Below are positions 1-12,100 of a stretch of DNA of 64,000 nt, piece after piece; the first letter of the stretch is position 1, and each line of letters opens with the position of its first letter. The stretch comes from Centroberyx gerrardi (taxonomy: Eukaryota; Chordata; Actinopteri; Beryciformes; Berycidae): positions 12,544,854 through 12,608,853 of the forward strand of contig NC_136000.1 of assembly GCF_048128805.1 (NCBI RefSeq). Reading direction: 5' to 3'. The position numbers were made by a program, and so were the translations under genes. The notes beneath the pieces were generated by a model that saw only the letters and a program-made list of their open reading frames with translations, ran no database searches and was not told the DNA's origin.

Positions 1-178
1 TCCAGCTTCCTGTTTTGACTGTTTGGTATTGAGCGCATTATGGAGTTGAAGGCAGAGTGGAATTTGAGGGCAAGTGGAAAATGAGGGTCAGTACTAGGCA
101 AAATATACTAAAACAGCTATTGTTCCCCTCTTTCATCATCCAGCGATAGATGTGAATTCATTAAGAACTGTTTGAACT
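1..178. other. Sequence before the LINE, no gene seen
   Basis: No exon, RNA gene or repeat was recognised between the window start and the LINE target duplication. The stretch is short and mixed in composition. Confidence 0.4.
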
Positions 179-190
179 GTTTGTGAGATT
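179..190. repeat. LINE target site duplication, 3' side
   Basis: GTTTGTGAGATT is identical to 2095-2106 and directly abuts the A-rich 3' end of the minus-strand LINE. Confidence 0.85.
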
Positions 191-2094
191 GTTTTTTAAA
201 ATATTTTATTTTCAGCTTTTCAGTTTTATATTCAAGACACATGTAAACAAGATAAGACAAAAAATAACAGACAAAGAGAAGAAAAAGGAGAAGAAGAGAA
301 AAAAAGGGAGAAAGAGAAGCTGCCAGACATATATATATATATATATATGTATAGTATGACTTAGTTCACAGCAATTTTCAAGAAGTTACATAGTCAGGTA
401 TTACAAGAGTACAGGTAAAGGGTAAGGAGTACAGGGTTGCATCACTACAGAATATAATTAACAACTATTTATCTTTGAGACAGTCAATGAATGGACCCCA
501 TATGTTCAAAAATCTATTGGGCGCTTTAGATTTGTAGAAGCGCATTCTCTCCATCTGTATGATTATGATCATTTCATTGAGCCATTTCTGAAAGCAGGGG
601 GATGTAGGTGATTTCCAATCTGTTAGAATCATTTTTTTAGCAGCTACCATACTAAGCATCAATGCCAATTGTTCCTCAGATGTATAGCTTAAAGCAGTCT
701 CTGAGCATCCAAAGAGTGCCAGTTCTGGATCAGGGGGAATGTCCTTTCCACAGACCCCGGAAAACCACTGGAATATTTCACACCAAAATTTTTGTAAATG
801 AGGACAGAGCCAGCCCTCTGCACCTTTGCATCTGTCACACAATGGAGAAACCGATGGATAAATTTGGTGTAGTTTGGTCTTTGAATAGTGGAGTCTATGG
901 ATGACTTTGAATTGAATCAGTTTGTACCTGACATTAATCGAGCAAGTTTGGATTCTAGTCAATCCTTCATTCCAAATGTCGTCAGACACCTCAAGATTCA
1001 GCTCAGTGGACCAGGCTTCTTTCAGATGGTTAGTGGATACAGAGGTGGTAAATAGAGACACAAAGCGAGATATCAGGTGTTTGGAGTCCGGAGGAAGCTG
1101 CAGGAGCTCGTAGAATGGGCAACTCTCTGGCATGGTTTCAAAATTTGGGATTTTGTCTTTGACATAATACCTAATTTGCAGATAATGAAAGAAGTGGGAG
1201 TTAGGGATGTTAAATTTTGTTTTCAGCTGATTAAATGATGCAAACTGTTTGCCTATGTATAAATCTCCAAGGGTCGCAAGTCCCCTGCCCCTCCAGACAG
1301 CAAACACCCCATCCGTCTGAGATGGCAAAAAGGAATGGTTATGACATATAGGAGTGTATATAGAAACATTTGGCAGTTTGTTAACACTTCTTATCTGATT
1401 CAGAATCCTAAGAGAGTTTCTTAAAATAAAATTATTACCAATCAATTTATCTGGGGATTCTGTCTTGGAAAAAAACAGAGTACAAAGGGAGGAACTTTTT
1501 ACTGCTGTAGTTTCAATGTTTAGCCACAAGGGAGGATTGTTAAATGATGTCTCATCTGGGAATCCCCATTGCCAATAAGTCAAAGCCCTAGCATTGGCTG
1601 CCCAATAATAGTTCCTAAATACAGGAAGGCCCTGACACACCAGGTCGGGCACCATGTCGGGCCGTCGGTAAGCGTCTGTGTCCCTAGTTTTTGTGGTGTG
1701 TCCCGCACCGTTGGCACTAGTCGGACCCCTGTCGGCGGCCTCCCTCATTTATTGGCTTTTGCAGATGCGCTTTTGATATGCGATGAGCTTTATATCCCCA
1801 AACAAATGGAAAGATAATGGAGTCCAGTTTCTTAAAAAATGATGAAGTCAGGAAGATTGGCAGATTCTGAAATAAATACAAAAATCTAGGAAGAGACACC
1901 ATCTTGATTGCGTTGATACACCCCACCATAGATAAGGGCAGAATCCTCCACTTCTCTATGTTCAATTTAAGCTTTGTGACCATATCGACATAGTTGAGTT
2001 TAAATAAGAGTTTGGGATTTCGTGGTATTTTGAGCCCTAGGTATGTAAAGTGATCATATACTAGTTTAAATGGTAGAGCATTAAGGAAATCTGA
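191..2094 (-). mobile_element. 5'-truncated L1-like LINE with 12-bp target duplication
   Basis: The minus strand encodes the 3' part of an L1-type ORF2. Peptides from 1983 down to 1717 (including KLNIEKWRILPLSM and SIIFPFVWGYKAHR) and from about 1628 down to 465 (including YYWAANARALTYWQWG and CDRCKGAEGW) match the region after the reverse transcriptase and the C-terminal Cys/His segment of fish L1 ORF2. The Cys/His segment looks shortened compared with the usual C-x2-C...H...C layout. The endonuclease and catalytic RT core are absent, so the copy is 5'-truncated. The 3' UTR runs to about 195 and ends A-rich on the minus strand. The same 12 bases, GTTTGTGAGATT, lie at 179-190 and 2095-2106 and fix both ends as a target-primed insertion. 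A GC-rich insert at about 1632-1736 interrupts it and shifts the frame. It is not functional. The TSD is still perfect, so the copy is not very old. Confidence 0.9.
1632..1736. mobile_element. About 105-bp GC-rich insert within the LINE
   Basis: The LINE reading frame is interrupted between the peptides QKPINEG and LPVFRNYYWAAN, which adjoin in related L1 ORF2 proteins. The intervening segment is GC-rich with several CpGs, unlike the AT-rich LINE. GGCC lies at both edges (1628-1631 and 1737-1740) and may be a 4-bp target duplication. An internal inverted repeat is present (GACACACCA / TGGTGTGTC). Insert plus duplication is 109 bp, which agrees with the one-base frame shift between the two LINE frames. 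I do not recognise the family. Confidence 0.55.
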
Positions 2095-2106
2095 GTTTGT
2101 GAGATT
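2095..2106. repeat. LINE target site duplication, 5' side
   Basis: GTTTGTGAGATT is identical to 179-190 and marks the 5' truncation point of the minus-strand LINE. Confidence 0.85.
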
Positions 2107-3702
2107 TTAAAGGTTGTTAGGTTGCAGGATACAGTATGATGTCACTGATAACCAAGTGAAACACCATAGTTGAATCATAAGAGGTGTCGTTTGAAATAGT
2201 TTGCTCTCTCCTAATTAGAGGTAGAACAAAGATGGTCATCCATCACAGACTATCTAAACACAGACTTGCAGGCCCATTTCCTGAAGTAAGAGAGCTCTGG
2301 ACATGGTGTTGACTCTTTGATAGCACAAACTCTGGAACAGCAATAGCTAAACTACCACTTCCCGTCTAATCTGCAGTGAAGCGATAATTGGCTACTGTTT
2401 CAGAGCCGTGTCTCTGAGCCCTCCACAGGTCCACAAAGGTGGAAAGGTTTTATTGTTCACTGTTGCCTTACATGGAAGTGAGCAAGAGAGCTGTGAGTAT
2501 GAAGTTTATGGCTAGATACAAGGGTCAGAGGTCAAACGAAGAACCACCCTGATTCTCCTGTTAGAAATGGCTGGCGGACTGTGTTGTTGTTCGACTGAAA
2601 TACAGCAGGCTGCGGAAATGAGTCACTCGTTGAAAGGGAGCTTCACTTACCCATGGGATCCTCCCATAATCAGTATTATCCCTGAAAGAAAACACACTTT
2701 CAATGGAACAGCGCAATCAAAGAGCAGTGCAGCCATGTTAACTGCTTCCTGTATTTGCCAAAGCAAACCCCATGCAAGCTGGTTCCACATTCTTAAGACT
2801 TCTGGTTAGTTTGCTCTCTTTTAGACACTGACGCAAAATATGTGCTGGACGCTGAAGTGAAAACAGAAGAATGTGTGTGAGCAGTTCCAAAGATATCAGA
2901 AAAGTAAGATCACCACATGGATCCAGATTGAAGCAAGCAGGCATGGAAACAAAAGGCTAAACGCTGATGATGGCTGATTGCATCCGCTATTATTCATACC
3001 TGCTGTCAACGCAATAAAAAAGACCAATAAGGATATTATCCAAGAGTGCTGGTATTTTCCTCTGCTATGGAAACAAAAGGCCTCATCAAAAGAATAGTTC
3101 TGAGTTGGGAAATTATTCTCCGACTCATTTTGTATTTGTGTGCGTGCCTGTGCCTGTATGTGTGTGTGTGTGAGAGGGTTCTACAATTAGATTAGTCAAT
3201 ATTCTAATAGTATTTTTGGAGGTCAGTCTATCCAGAGAAATGGATGGTAGGCCTACACAGGACAGGGTCAGAGGAGTCTCATATAACCGGACATTTCTCT
3301 TCACCCATTTACTTCATGTGTTGATCACTCTGCTGTGCTTTACTGCCACCTGCTGATATAACTAAGCAAAGACATTTTCAGACATAAACTGGTGGGTGCA
3401 GTGGGATGATACTTTGTGATTTAACCTGGCATTTCTCAATTACCGAGGCTTTCCACTTGGGAGCTTATACCGTTTATATTTCATTATTTTATTATTTAAT
3501 GCATTCTCAATATGGCAAAACAGGGATCGCATCTTTAAAGTTACAGTCAGCAATTAAAGATCCATTCAAGTGTTTCTTGAGTATATTACTGGGTAATTAC
3601 AGGATATGGCTTGCAGATGTAAAAACAAGCCCTCTCAACTGTAATTCAGCACAGCTCTGTTTTACTCCAATTGTTACAGGTTTTGTCAATACAAAGAAGA
3701 TG

Positions 3703-3735
3703 TTAGTCTGAATTATAATTTGTAATTCAGACTAA
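3703..3735. repeat. Perfect short inverted repeat
   Basis: TTAGTCTGAATTA at 3703-3715 is followed, after about 7 bases, by its exact reverse complement at 3723-3735. It could be the relic of a small hairpin element. No further terminal repeats or target duplication were found. Confidence 0.6.
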
Positions 3736-3764
3736 TGTAAGAATATGTTCACTTTCACTTCCCT

Positions 3765-3860
3765 AAAACAGATTCACTGGGTGGGCTTAGATTTCCCCAG
3801 CTGGTCTGGGGATTCAAACTAGCGACCTTCCAGTCATAAACTTGTTTCTTCATTTACATT
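3765..3860 (-). mobile_element. Probable tRNA-derived SINE fragment
   Basis: Read on the minus strand, GGTCGCTAGTTTGAATCCCC (3808-3827) resembles an RNA polymerase III B box in the setting found in fish SINEs. No clear A box or tail remains, so this is a fragment and the limits are approximate. Confidence 0.4.
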
Positions 3861-4133
3861 TTGGTTAGCATCAGAAACGAGGCCTTTAACCTGTTTTGCA
3901 AAGTAACAAATTAATAAATGAAATGAGGGGTGTAGCTAGGAATTATGGGCCGGAAATGACTCTGGACCCCCTCCACTTTCCTCTCGTCCTTTCACCACCA
4001 TTACTCCATCTATGCCAAACATCTGTGTCTACCCATTCACAACTCAAACTCACATCCACACATTCATTTATTGATCAATTATCACACATGTCCCTGATTG
4101 AGATTATGGGTTTGGGATGAAGGTAATATAGTA

Positions 4134-4514
4134 GCAAAAACACCTAAGAACTTGCATGCTGGAATTTACATTTTCAGAAAACATTCCCAGCCTGTGTCCT
4201 CAATTTGAATTCACAGGAAAGATTTCCAGATATGCAAGTCAATATTTGAATGAATGGAATAGATGCTGCAAACTTGCAATAAGATATTTCCTCAAATTCC
4301 CTGCAAAAAAAACTGCAACAGCAGATTGGAGAAGTTGAAATCACAGAGCTGTACTTGTTCTGGAAAAATATATTCAAGAATAAAATACATTTGAGCAAAC
4401 ATATTACATGTTTACAGATTCTATTCCATTCATTCAAATATTGGCTTGCACATTTGTAAATAGTAAATTAATTTAGTGTTAGTGTAAAAACATGCAAGTT
4501 CTCAGATGTTTTGC
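4134..4514. mobile_element. Palindromic MITE, TA target duplication
   Basis: The two halves are inverted copies. GCAAAAACACCTAAGAACTT at 4134 matches the reverse complement ending at 4514 (GCAAAACATCTGAGAACTTG). An inner pair around 4233-4262 and 4411-4440 shares AATATTTGAATGAATGGAAT. TA flanks both ends (4132-4133 and 4515-4516), as expected for Tc1/mariner-type transposition, although the termini are not the standard Tc1 ends. There is no transposase frame, so it is non-autonomous. The halves have diverged by several substitutions and small gaps. Confidence 0.75.
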
Positions 4515-4516
4515 TA

Positions 4517-5320
4517 ATCGGATGTCATAACCAAACTTTTACCAGTAGTCTTCTGTTCAAAATCTGTCTAGTGAAGAAAGTTTTGTTTTATTCTGCACAG
4601 GAAACCTAGCCAGATTTTATTTATTCCTGCTTGTTTCAGACAACCCAATAGTTGCTGTATCATATTTTTGATAAAGTTTTATTTGTTTGCAGTTTTGTAT
4701 ATTTCAACCAAACCTTGTTTCAAAATCAGAGCAGTGTGGAATCAAAGTACAAAGCCTATACAGTATATGCACTTGAGGACCACAAAGGCATTTTAATCCA
4801 GATAGTTTGGGGGCTCTGGGTATTCAGGACCCCGATTCCCCCTCTATGGCCCCCAGAATGAGCCTACAGGCCTGGGGGCTGAATGAGTAAGTCTAACAGC
4901 AGTTTCAGATGCTCTGCTGCCCACTTTCATGTTGAAGTTGAACTTCATACTGATGTGAAATTAAAAAAAAAAATTATTCTCATGACTAATCAGTTGTGTA
5001 GCACCCATGCCAAGCAGCAGAGATGGGATAGTTCATGCACAAAAGATTCTATGGCATGGGGATCGAGATAAAATAGCCTAATCAAAGCTAATGATTTTGC
5101 AGATTTTCTGCCAAGAGGGTGTACACAATTTTGCCGGTCCACCAACAATAACTTCGAAATGCATTATTATTGCAAATCTACTCAAACATTAAACATATAA
5201 ACTAATATGTTTGTCTTTGATATACACACGTAATTGTTAATTAACCTATACCGTTATTTGGGGTTTTGTTTGTACTCCATTAGTCGGGCATATCTTTGAC
5301 AGCTAAAAAGGGACCTTCGC
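4517..5320. other. Intergenic stretch before the caprin1 promoter
   Basis: No gene or recognisable repeat was seen. The sequence is AT-rich and lacks convincing exons. Confidence 0.4.
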
Positions 5321-5480
5321 CTTTATAAAGAGTTTCTTCGCCTTTCGAACCGTCTCAGTTGTCGGTGAGGCCGGCGGGGCGGATCCCACACTAGAGTGAA
5401 AGAGAAAATAAAGCAACACAATAATAATACTTGGCTATTTCATTTATTTCGCTAGCAAGCTCCCCTGTGGATATATAACA
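5320..5480 (+). promoter_or_regulatory. caprin1: Likely caprin1 promoter and non-coding first exon
   Basis: A TATA-like CTTTATAAAG lies near 5320. It is followed by a GC-rich stretch (GGCCGGCGGGGCGG near 5370) that could bind Sp1-type factors. ATAAAG|GTGGGT near 5485 could be the splice donor of a 5' UTR exon. The first coding exon starts exactly at its ATG behind an acceptor, so at least one upstream non-coding exon is required. The region 5450-5860 is dense in GCTAGC/GCTAAC motifs. The TSS is inferred. Confidence 0.45.
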
Positions 5481-6122
5481 TAAAGGTGGGTAAATCTGGA
5501 GCCGTGTATCTACGGTAGCTTGCTGGCTGGCCGCTAGCACACGCTGCTATACTGACAAGTAAGCTAGCTGTGCGTGAAGATGCTAAGTCAAGGGTCTGTG
5601 CTAACGTTAGTGCGGCCAGGGCCATTTTACCAACCGACTGACAACACTAGCTAACTGACCTGTCTACTATCAGAGCTGGTCTGTAAGTTAGTGGCTGTTC
5701 ATCCTGCTGGTGCCGGGCGCCTTTTGGCAGTAGCAACTATAACTGAAAACGTAGTTACTTTCTGGGTCTTGAGATTGGCATCTTTCTCGCATAGTTTTAA
5801 GAAATGTGAAATTTCATGATTGAGTGATGCTAGAAATTTTGCTAACTATCTAGCTGGCTGAAGAAATCAAGGCCCACTACATTGTGCAATCTGACGTTTC
5901 CCTAAAATGCTGTCCTCTTTACTCACAGTGCAGCATGTGTTTCTAACTTTTTAACAGCTGTACAGTCTGTCCAGAGATGGCTTTGACTAAAGTTATGATC
6001 ATAGCACTCATACCCATATTTGCAAACTCTTGTGATGGTAAAATGTCATTTTCATATAGCAGATCTCCTCTCTTCTTCTACCAGAAGTTGATGTACCATC
6101 ATCCCTTTCCTTTAATTCACAG

Positions 6123-9100
6123 ATGCCCTCAGCGATGAACGGTAATAGGACAGTGCAGTCCGCCAGCCCAGATGTGGGATCCGCTCCAGGGTCAATGGGC
6201 CAAATTGGGTTTGGTGGACAGTCCGAAGTCTTGAAGCAAGTAATGGGTATTATCGAAAAGAAGGCTCGCAACATGGAGAAGAAAAAGGTGAATATTAACA
6301 CAGTGTCCTATTCAGAAACAATCAATAGCTAAAGCGGCCAAGTAAAACTGAAACACCAACTACACAAAGTTCTCTGTTTAAGTGTGAAAATGCAGCTCCT
6401 CTTCATTCCATTTGAACATTCTGCTACAGGGCAAACTGGATGATTATCAAGCCAGGAAGAATAAAGGGGAGCGTCTCAATCAGGACCAGCTGGTGGGTAC
6501 ACACAAGCCTTCATCATACTGGCCACAAGTTATTCTGCCATTAGATTGCGAATTGCAAGTAATGTAATTTTTCCTTCCTCTTTTCAGGAGGCCCTGTCCA
6601 AATACCAGGAAGTCATGAATAACTTGGAGTTTTCCCGGGAGTTGCAGAAGAGCTTCCTTGCATTGGGACAAGATGTAAGGATGACTCTGGTCTTCTAAAA
6701 ATGTTCCTTCAGAGTGGTGCCACTCTGGCTTTTATTAACATGACTGTGTGTGACCCCTGTATGTCACCATCAGATCCAGAAGGCGGTGAAGAAGACTGCG
6801 CGGCGGGAGCAGCTGCAGCGAGAGGAGGCAGAGCAGAAGAGGTTGAAGACGGTTCTGGAGCTCCAGTTCCTCCTGGACCGACTGGGCGATGACACTGTGC
6901 GACAGGAACTGAGGCAGGGAGTCGGGGGGTCCCCACTACTTACAGATGCAGACCTCACTGCTCTGGATGAGTTCTACAAGTTAGTGGGGCCAGACCGTGA
7001 CCAAAACATCAGGTTGGTCTAAGGCATTATTATCTGGATTGATTTGGGATGCAAAGGACCTTTTTTAAAAAAAATTAAAATAAAAAAATTAACAGGATGG
7101 ATACAACTTATCTCTACACTCACAGGTTGGCTGACCAGTATGAAGAAGCATCTGTACACCTTTGGGACCTGCTGGAAGGGAGGGACAAGGCTGTGGTAGG
7201 AACAACATGTAAGTCAAATGGAATTTGGATCAATATTTCCACATGGTTGCAAGCTATGCTTGAGTTAATTTCTTGCTTTGGCCAATAATTTCCAGTTCAA
7301 GCAATAATTTATAACCCAATTTTTAGTTCCGATTAAAAGGGCATTAGTATTAAAGACAAACTGTCTTTATTTAGTTGCCCAGCTGGTGGTGAACATTTTG
7401 GCAGGAAGTAGAATCAGATGGCTGGTGACACAGCAACCAGAAGACAAACAATTCGTCAAGTTTTTGTTTTGTAGAAGCTGGCTGTAACTCAACTGTCACA
7501 TAATTTTTTGGAAAGATTTGTGCTGGATAATCCCGAGGCTAGAGAGGTAGAGGCCGTGGTGCTAACTGCCACAGGCAATACGAGACAAAGATTTTTTGCA
7601 TTATGCCTTCAGGAGCCTTCTCGTGATAATATATGCCATAAAACATTCCTAATGTGTTAGTGTAGCATGTGCATGGTGTTGTGTCAATGCAGCGTGTGTG
7701 CAGTGCTGCGATGTGAATAATCAGGGCCTGGGGATATTGGAGTGCTGCATTCTCAGCGGTCTGGCCTTGGGACTCACACAGACTGCTGCATTCTGCTTGG
7801 GGGCTGAGCGCTGTGGGCTTATCCTGACTCAGCAGTGGGGCAGGGTGCCAGTGGCCTTGTCGCCTGTGGTTCCACTGGCCAGCTCTCTGGAGCCACGTAA
7901 GGATATTGGTGACCCAGTTCAGTGTAACGACACCAGCCAACCCCTTCACCTCAGCAAGGAGATCTCACTGGGTGACTCAGGGTGATATTTATTCAGGCAG
8001 CAGTGGACCTCTTGGCTTGAGGCATTGGCAGCAAAGGAAATAACGTTGACCTGCTTTGTCTGAACCACCGAAAGTGAAAAGGCCTGGGCTAGCTGAAGAA
8101 CTTTTCCAGTGTTTTATGACTTTTCCCTTCCAGTATTTTCACATACTGGCCAGTTTGAATTCCAGGTCAGCATAATGATTATTGTAGCATATTTGGAATC
8201 TCATCAGTCAATGTGTAAGAAATTCAAGCCACTGTAGGCCTTTCGCTCTTTCAGTCTTGAATCAAGATTCACACTCGTGTTGCCGTAATTCTCTGAGTCA
8301 AGGAAAGCTATAGCAGAGTCTACTATACACACAGGATATTTGTGTAACTCTGATTGTATGTACACTAAGGTTTCCTTAAAATGGGAGTTTTTCTTTTAAG
8401 GTATCATCCATTAGAAATATTTTTTTCATGCTGTTACACCTAGGATAGTAAATACTGAAAGTGGAATCAAAGTATAAAAACACTTTTCCTGTGACAGTTG
8501 AGTTATGGCAATTTGGTGTTATTCCCACTGTTACAGCTGTCACCGTAGTTGGTGAGGTGTGACTGGTTAGTTAAATAGCTGCTTCCCTGTTGGCCAGGTT
8601 AAGCTGGGGATGTCCACAAAAATCTCAAGTCTGAATATGTGCTGAATGAACCCCAGCCTTGCTGAGCATGTGATGTTTCTGAATTGACCACTGAGACCAA
8701 AGATGAAACCATTTTATCACTTGTTGGCTTTTTGATAAATTGTGAGCTTAGAATTTTGAGGTTCTGTCTGACTTTTTTTTAATCAAAATTGAGTTATCCA
8801 CACATTCATAATCTTTGAATGTTACTTTATGCATATGTGGTGTTATTTTATAAAAAAAGAACCTTTTGGGGTTAAATATTTAAAAAGATTGGAGTTCCAA
8901 GCTCACGAAATGTTAAGTGATGTCAAGATTAATGTCACACAGTAAATGCGATGATTGGATGTTGGCTTCAGTGGCTTGAGGTTTCATTAAATTGATGGCC
9001 ATCTTATTCCTCTGCCAGACAAGGCACTGAAAGAGACTTTGGACCAGGTGCTGCTAAGCGGATACTTTGACCGGGTTCCAGCTCACCAAAACGGAGTGTG

Positions 9101-12100
9101 TGAGGAGGAAGAGGAGGAAGAGCCAGCAGCAGCAGTAGCAGCAGCAGCAGCGGTAGTCGTCGAGTCGTCAGAAGCAGAGGAGCAGACTGTTGAAGCAGGT
9201 CATTATCCTTCTCCGAAATCCAACATGTTATTTTTAAATCCTAATTTAATCAAGCAATAAAGATATCAGTACTGCATTCTCTAAATTGTTTGTCTCTTCA
9301 CAGAAACCGAAGTAATTGAGGAGTACATAGAGCCCATTGAGGTGGAAGCCACAGAGGTGAGATGAATTGCCCTCTTGTCACTGAACTCATGGGGCTGATT
9401 TTGTTTTTTCTTGCCTTTAGCACTGTGCTGATTTGTGATGGGCTGTCCTTTTCTCCAGTTTGTAAACAGACAGTTCATTCCAGACGGCACATACAGCGGT
9501 AGTGAGAAGGAGCAGGGCGATGAGTGGACCACGGAAACAGAGGTATGCTGCAGGGATGGTATATTTCTAGGATTTTAAGTTGACTTTTTTCTGTTTTGTG
9601 TTCCTGATCATTTTACTGATTCGTCTGATTAGGACTTATTTTGCATCCTAAAGCAATCTGTGCTCACATAACCTCTAAGTCAACTGCATAGGAAGTTCCA
9701 TTTGGGTTAGTGTGGTTACAGTGCATCAGTGAGTCATAGCACCCTAAACCTTTTTTTTCCCCTGACACGTATCTTTCTCATTCTCTCTCTTCCGCTCTCA
9801 GGCAGTCAGTGCGATGCAGCAGCAACCTGTGCAGCCTACCCCGCCCCCTGTCGCCATGGATACCCACCCGTTGAACTTAGCCTCTCCTGTGCCGCCCACT
9901 GACCCCATGGTCAGGAAGCAGGTTGTGCAGGACTTAATGGCACAGATGCAGGGAACGTACAACTTCATGCAGGTGAGGAGTTGTGCTAGAGATGACTCTG
10001 TAGTATAGATGCTTGGCATGGTGCTAACCACATGCACTTTCTCACAGGGATGGGACGATATGCTTATCTCACGATACGATTTGATACGCGATATGGGGTT
10101 TACGATTCGATACAACCAACTACGATGTAATAAATAAAAGTTCAATGACAACAAAGTCTGACTGTGCAGATTTATATTTATTTCTGAGCCACAGATCTTT
10201 CTAGCAATGGAATTGGCTTGCTAGAATGTAAACAACTTAAAAATGTCATTACAAAGTACAACTAATATATTATCGACGGAGAGCTTGTGGGCAAGCCATC
10301 TCATTTGTGATTACTACAGCAGAATAAAATGGAGCTAATATCAAGATTCATTTTTCTGCCCCACGATACGTACTGTCACATTTTTGTCATTCAGTTTTGA
10401 TAAATCGTCTCATCCCTACTTTCTCAGGACTCCATGCTGGAGTTTGACGGACAGCCCATTGACCCAGCCATTGTATCAGCCCAGCCCATGAAACCCGCTC
10501 AGAGCATGGATATGCCTCAGATGGTGTGTCCCCCAGGTAAGATATACAAATTTAACCTGGTAGTCCATAAACTACACATGGAAACTCAGTTCTGGTTTCA
10601 TATAGGTGTCTTTTTGTAAATGTGGCATTTGAGAGATTCAAATGGGTTTTCTAGTTCATAAGGGTGCGATGCTCCATCTCTTCTCAGTTCACCCAGAGTC
10701 CCGGCTATCGCAACCCAACACTGTTCCTGTCCAACCTGAGCCCACACAAGTGAGTATTCAAACATGAATAGACAGTACTGACACTCTATTTACCAGAAAG
10801 AAATCTTCAATAAAATAAAATGTTTTAATATCTACTCTTCCTATCCTCAGGTCCCTATCGTCTCCCCCACACCGCCCCCCATGTATCAGACCTCGCACAC
10901 ACCAGATCCTCGACCTTCAACAGAATCCATCGACCCCATCCAGGTAAACCATTTTGACCAAGACTCTCAGTGGGCTCATCACATAGTCACAGTTAACACT
11001 TGCACTGTGCTGTAATGAAAAGCATACCTTGTCTCAAACTCTTAATTCTCAATGCATCAAATTTAAATCATTAATTCATGGTCAGCACCTGAGTTATTTG
11101 AGATTTAGTCATGTCAGAAAAGCTATCCAAAGCACTATTTTACAGGTCAGGAAAGTGAAAAAAATAAGGGAAAATAGATGTGTTCAGTCACAATACATAA
11201 TACATTTCATGTAGTTGTAGACCCAAAAGTATTTCACTTATTGTAATATGTTAATACAAGAATGTTCTCTAGCTATAGTCATATGGCCTAGCTGACAGTC
11301 AGTGCCCAGGCACAGCATCAGCATACATCGTATTGAACACCAACACAAATCTCTAAATCCAAACAAGAAAAAGTATTGAATTTTAAATTGGAAATAGGAG
11401 GCCTGCACGTCATGAATGAAGTTTAAAAATCGTACAAATCCATTGATGTACATTTTGGAATGGGGTATAAAGATTTGGTTGTGTATCTAACATGCTGTGT
11501 CCCCTCTTCGTCAGACCTCCATGTCCTTGTCGTCGGAGCAGCCTCCACCCTCTACAGCTCTCCCCCCTGCCTCCCAGACACAGGTTTTCCAGCCGGTTTC
11601 CAAAGCTCCTCACAGCAGTGGCATCAATGTCAACGCAGCACCATTCCAGTCAATGCAGACAGTAAGACACCTGTCATAACGCTTGTGTCCCTATTTTAGT
11701 CAAACCTGCTCAACAAATACTAATACTACCAAATAACACCTGTATTACAGTCAGTGTTTTTAAGTTTATTCTAAGACATGAGCATCTGGCCAGCCGTATA
11801 GATGAACTTTGCATTGCAGCAGCAGAGCATTGACCCAAAATAGAAATGCATTAGCCACCATGAAATCCTTAAATGCCCTCTGATAATATTGAGATTGTAT
11901 GGCTTTCTAGTCAAGCGCCGACATCCAGGAAGTAATGAGTAATGGATTTAACTTCTAATGAGCCTGTGACCTTTCCTCTGGTTTCAGTTTTAACACAATG
12001 TGGCTCTTTGTTCGGCCCTCAGGTGTTCAACCTCAACGCCCCAGTCCCGCCAGCTAATGAGACGGAGGCTTTGAACCAGGCCAACCAGTACCAGAACAGC

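Larger units (their letters stand above)
2107..4131. other. Intergenic stretch upstream of caprin1
   Basis: No exon with supporting splice sites or a recognisable protein was seen. It holds a short TG run near 3160-3172, a perfect 13-bp-arm inverted repeat at 3703-3735, and a probable SINE fragment at about 3765-3860. The remainder is unremarkable AT-rich sequence. Confidence 0.5.

Noticed and set aside
465-1748. A 427-residue minus-strand open frame as a host gene
   Set aside because: Its sequence is the C-terminal part of an L1-type ORF2 plus a translated insert, bounded by a target duplication. It belongs to a LINE.
6709-7022. Several short frames over caprin1 exon 4
   Set aside because: Other-frame shadows of a GC-rich coding exon. 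The spliced frame matches caprin-1.
7539-7985. Overlapping open frames inside a caprin1 intron as a nested gene
   Set aside because: No family resemblance, no splice context, and frames on both strands of similar length, as expected by chance.
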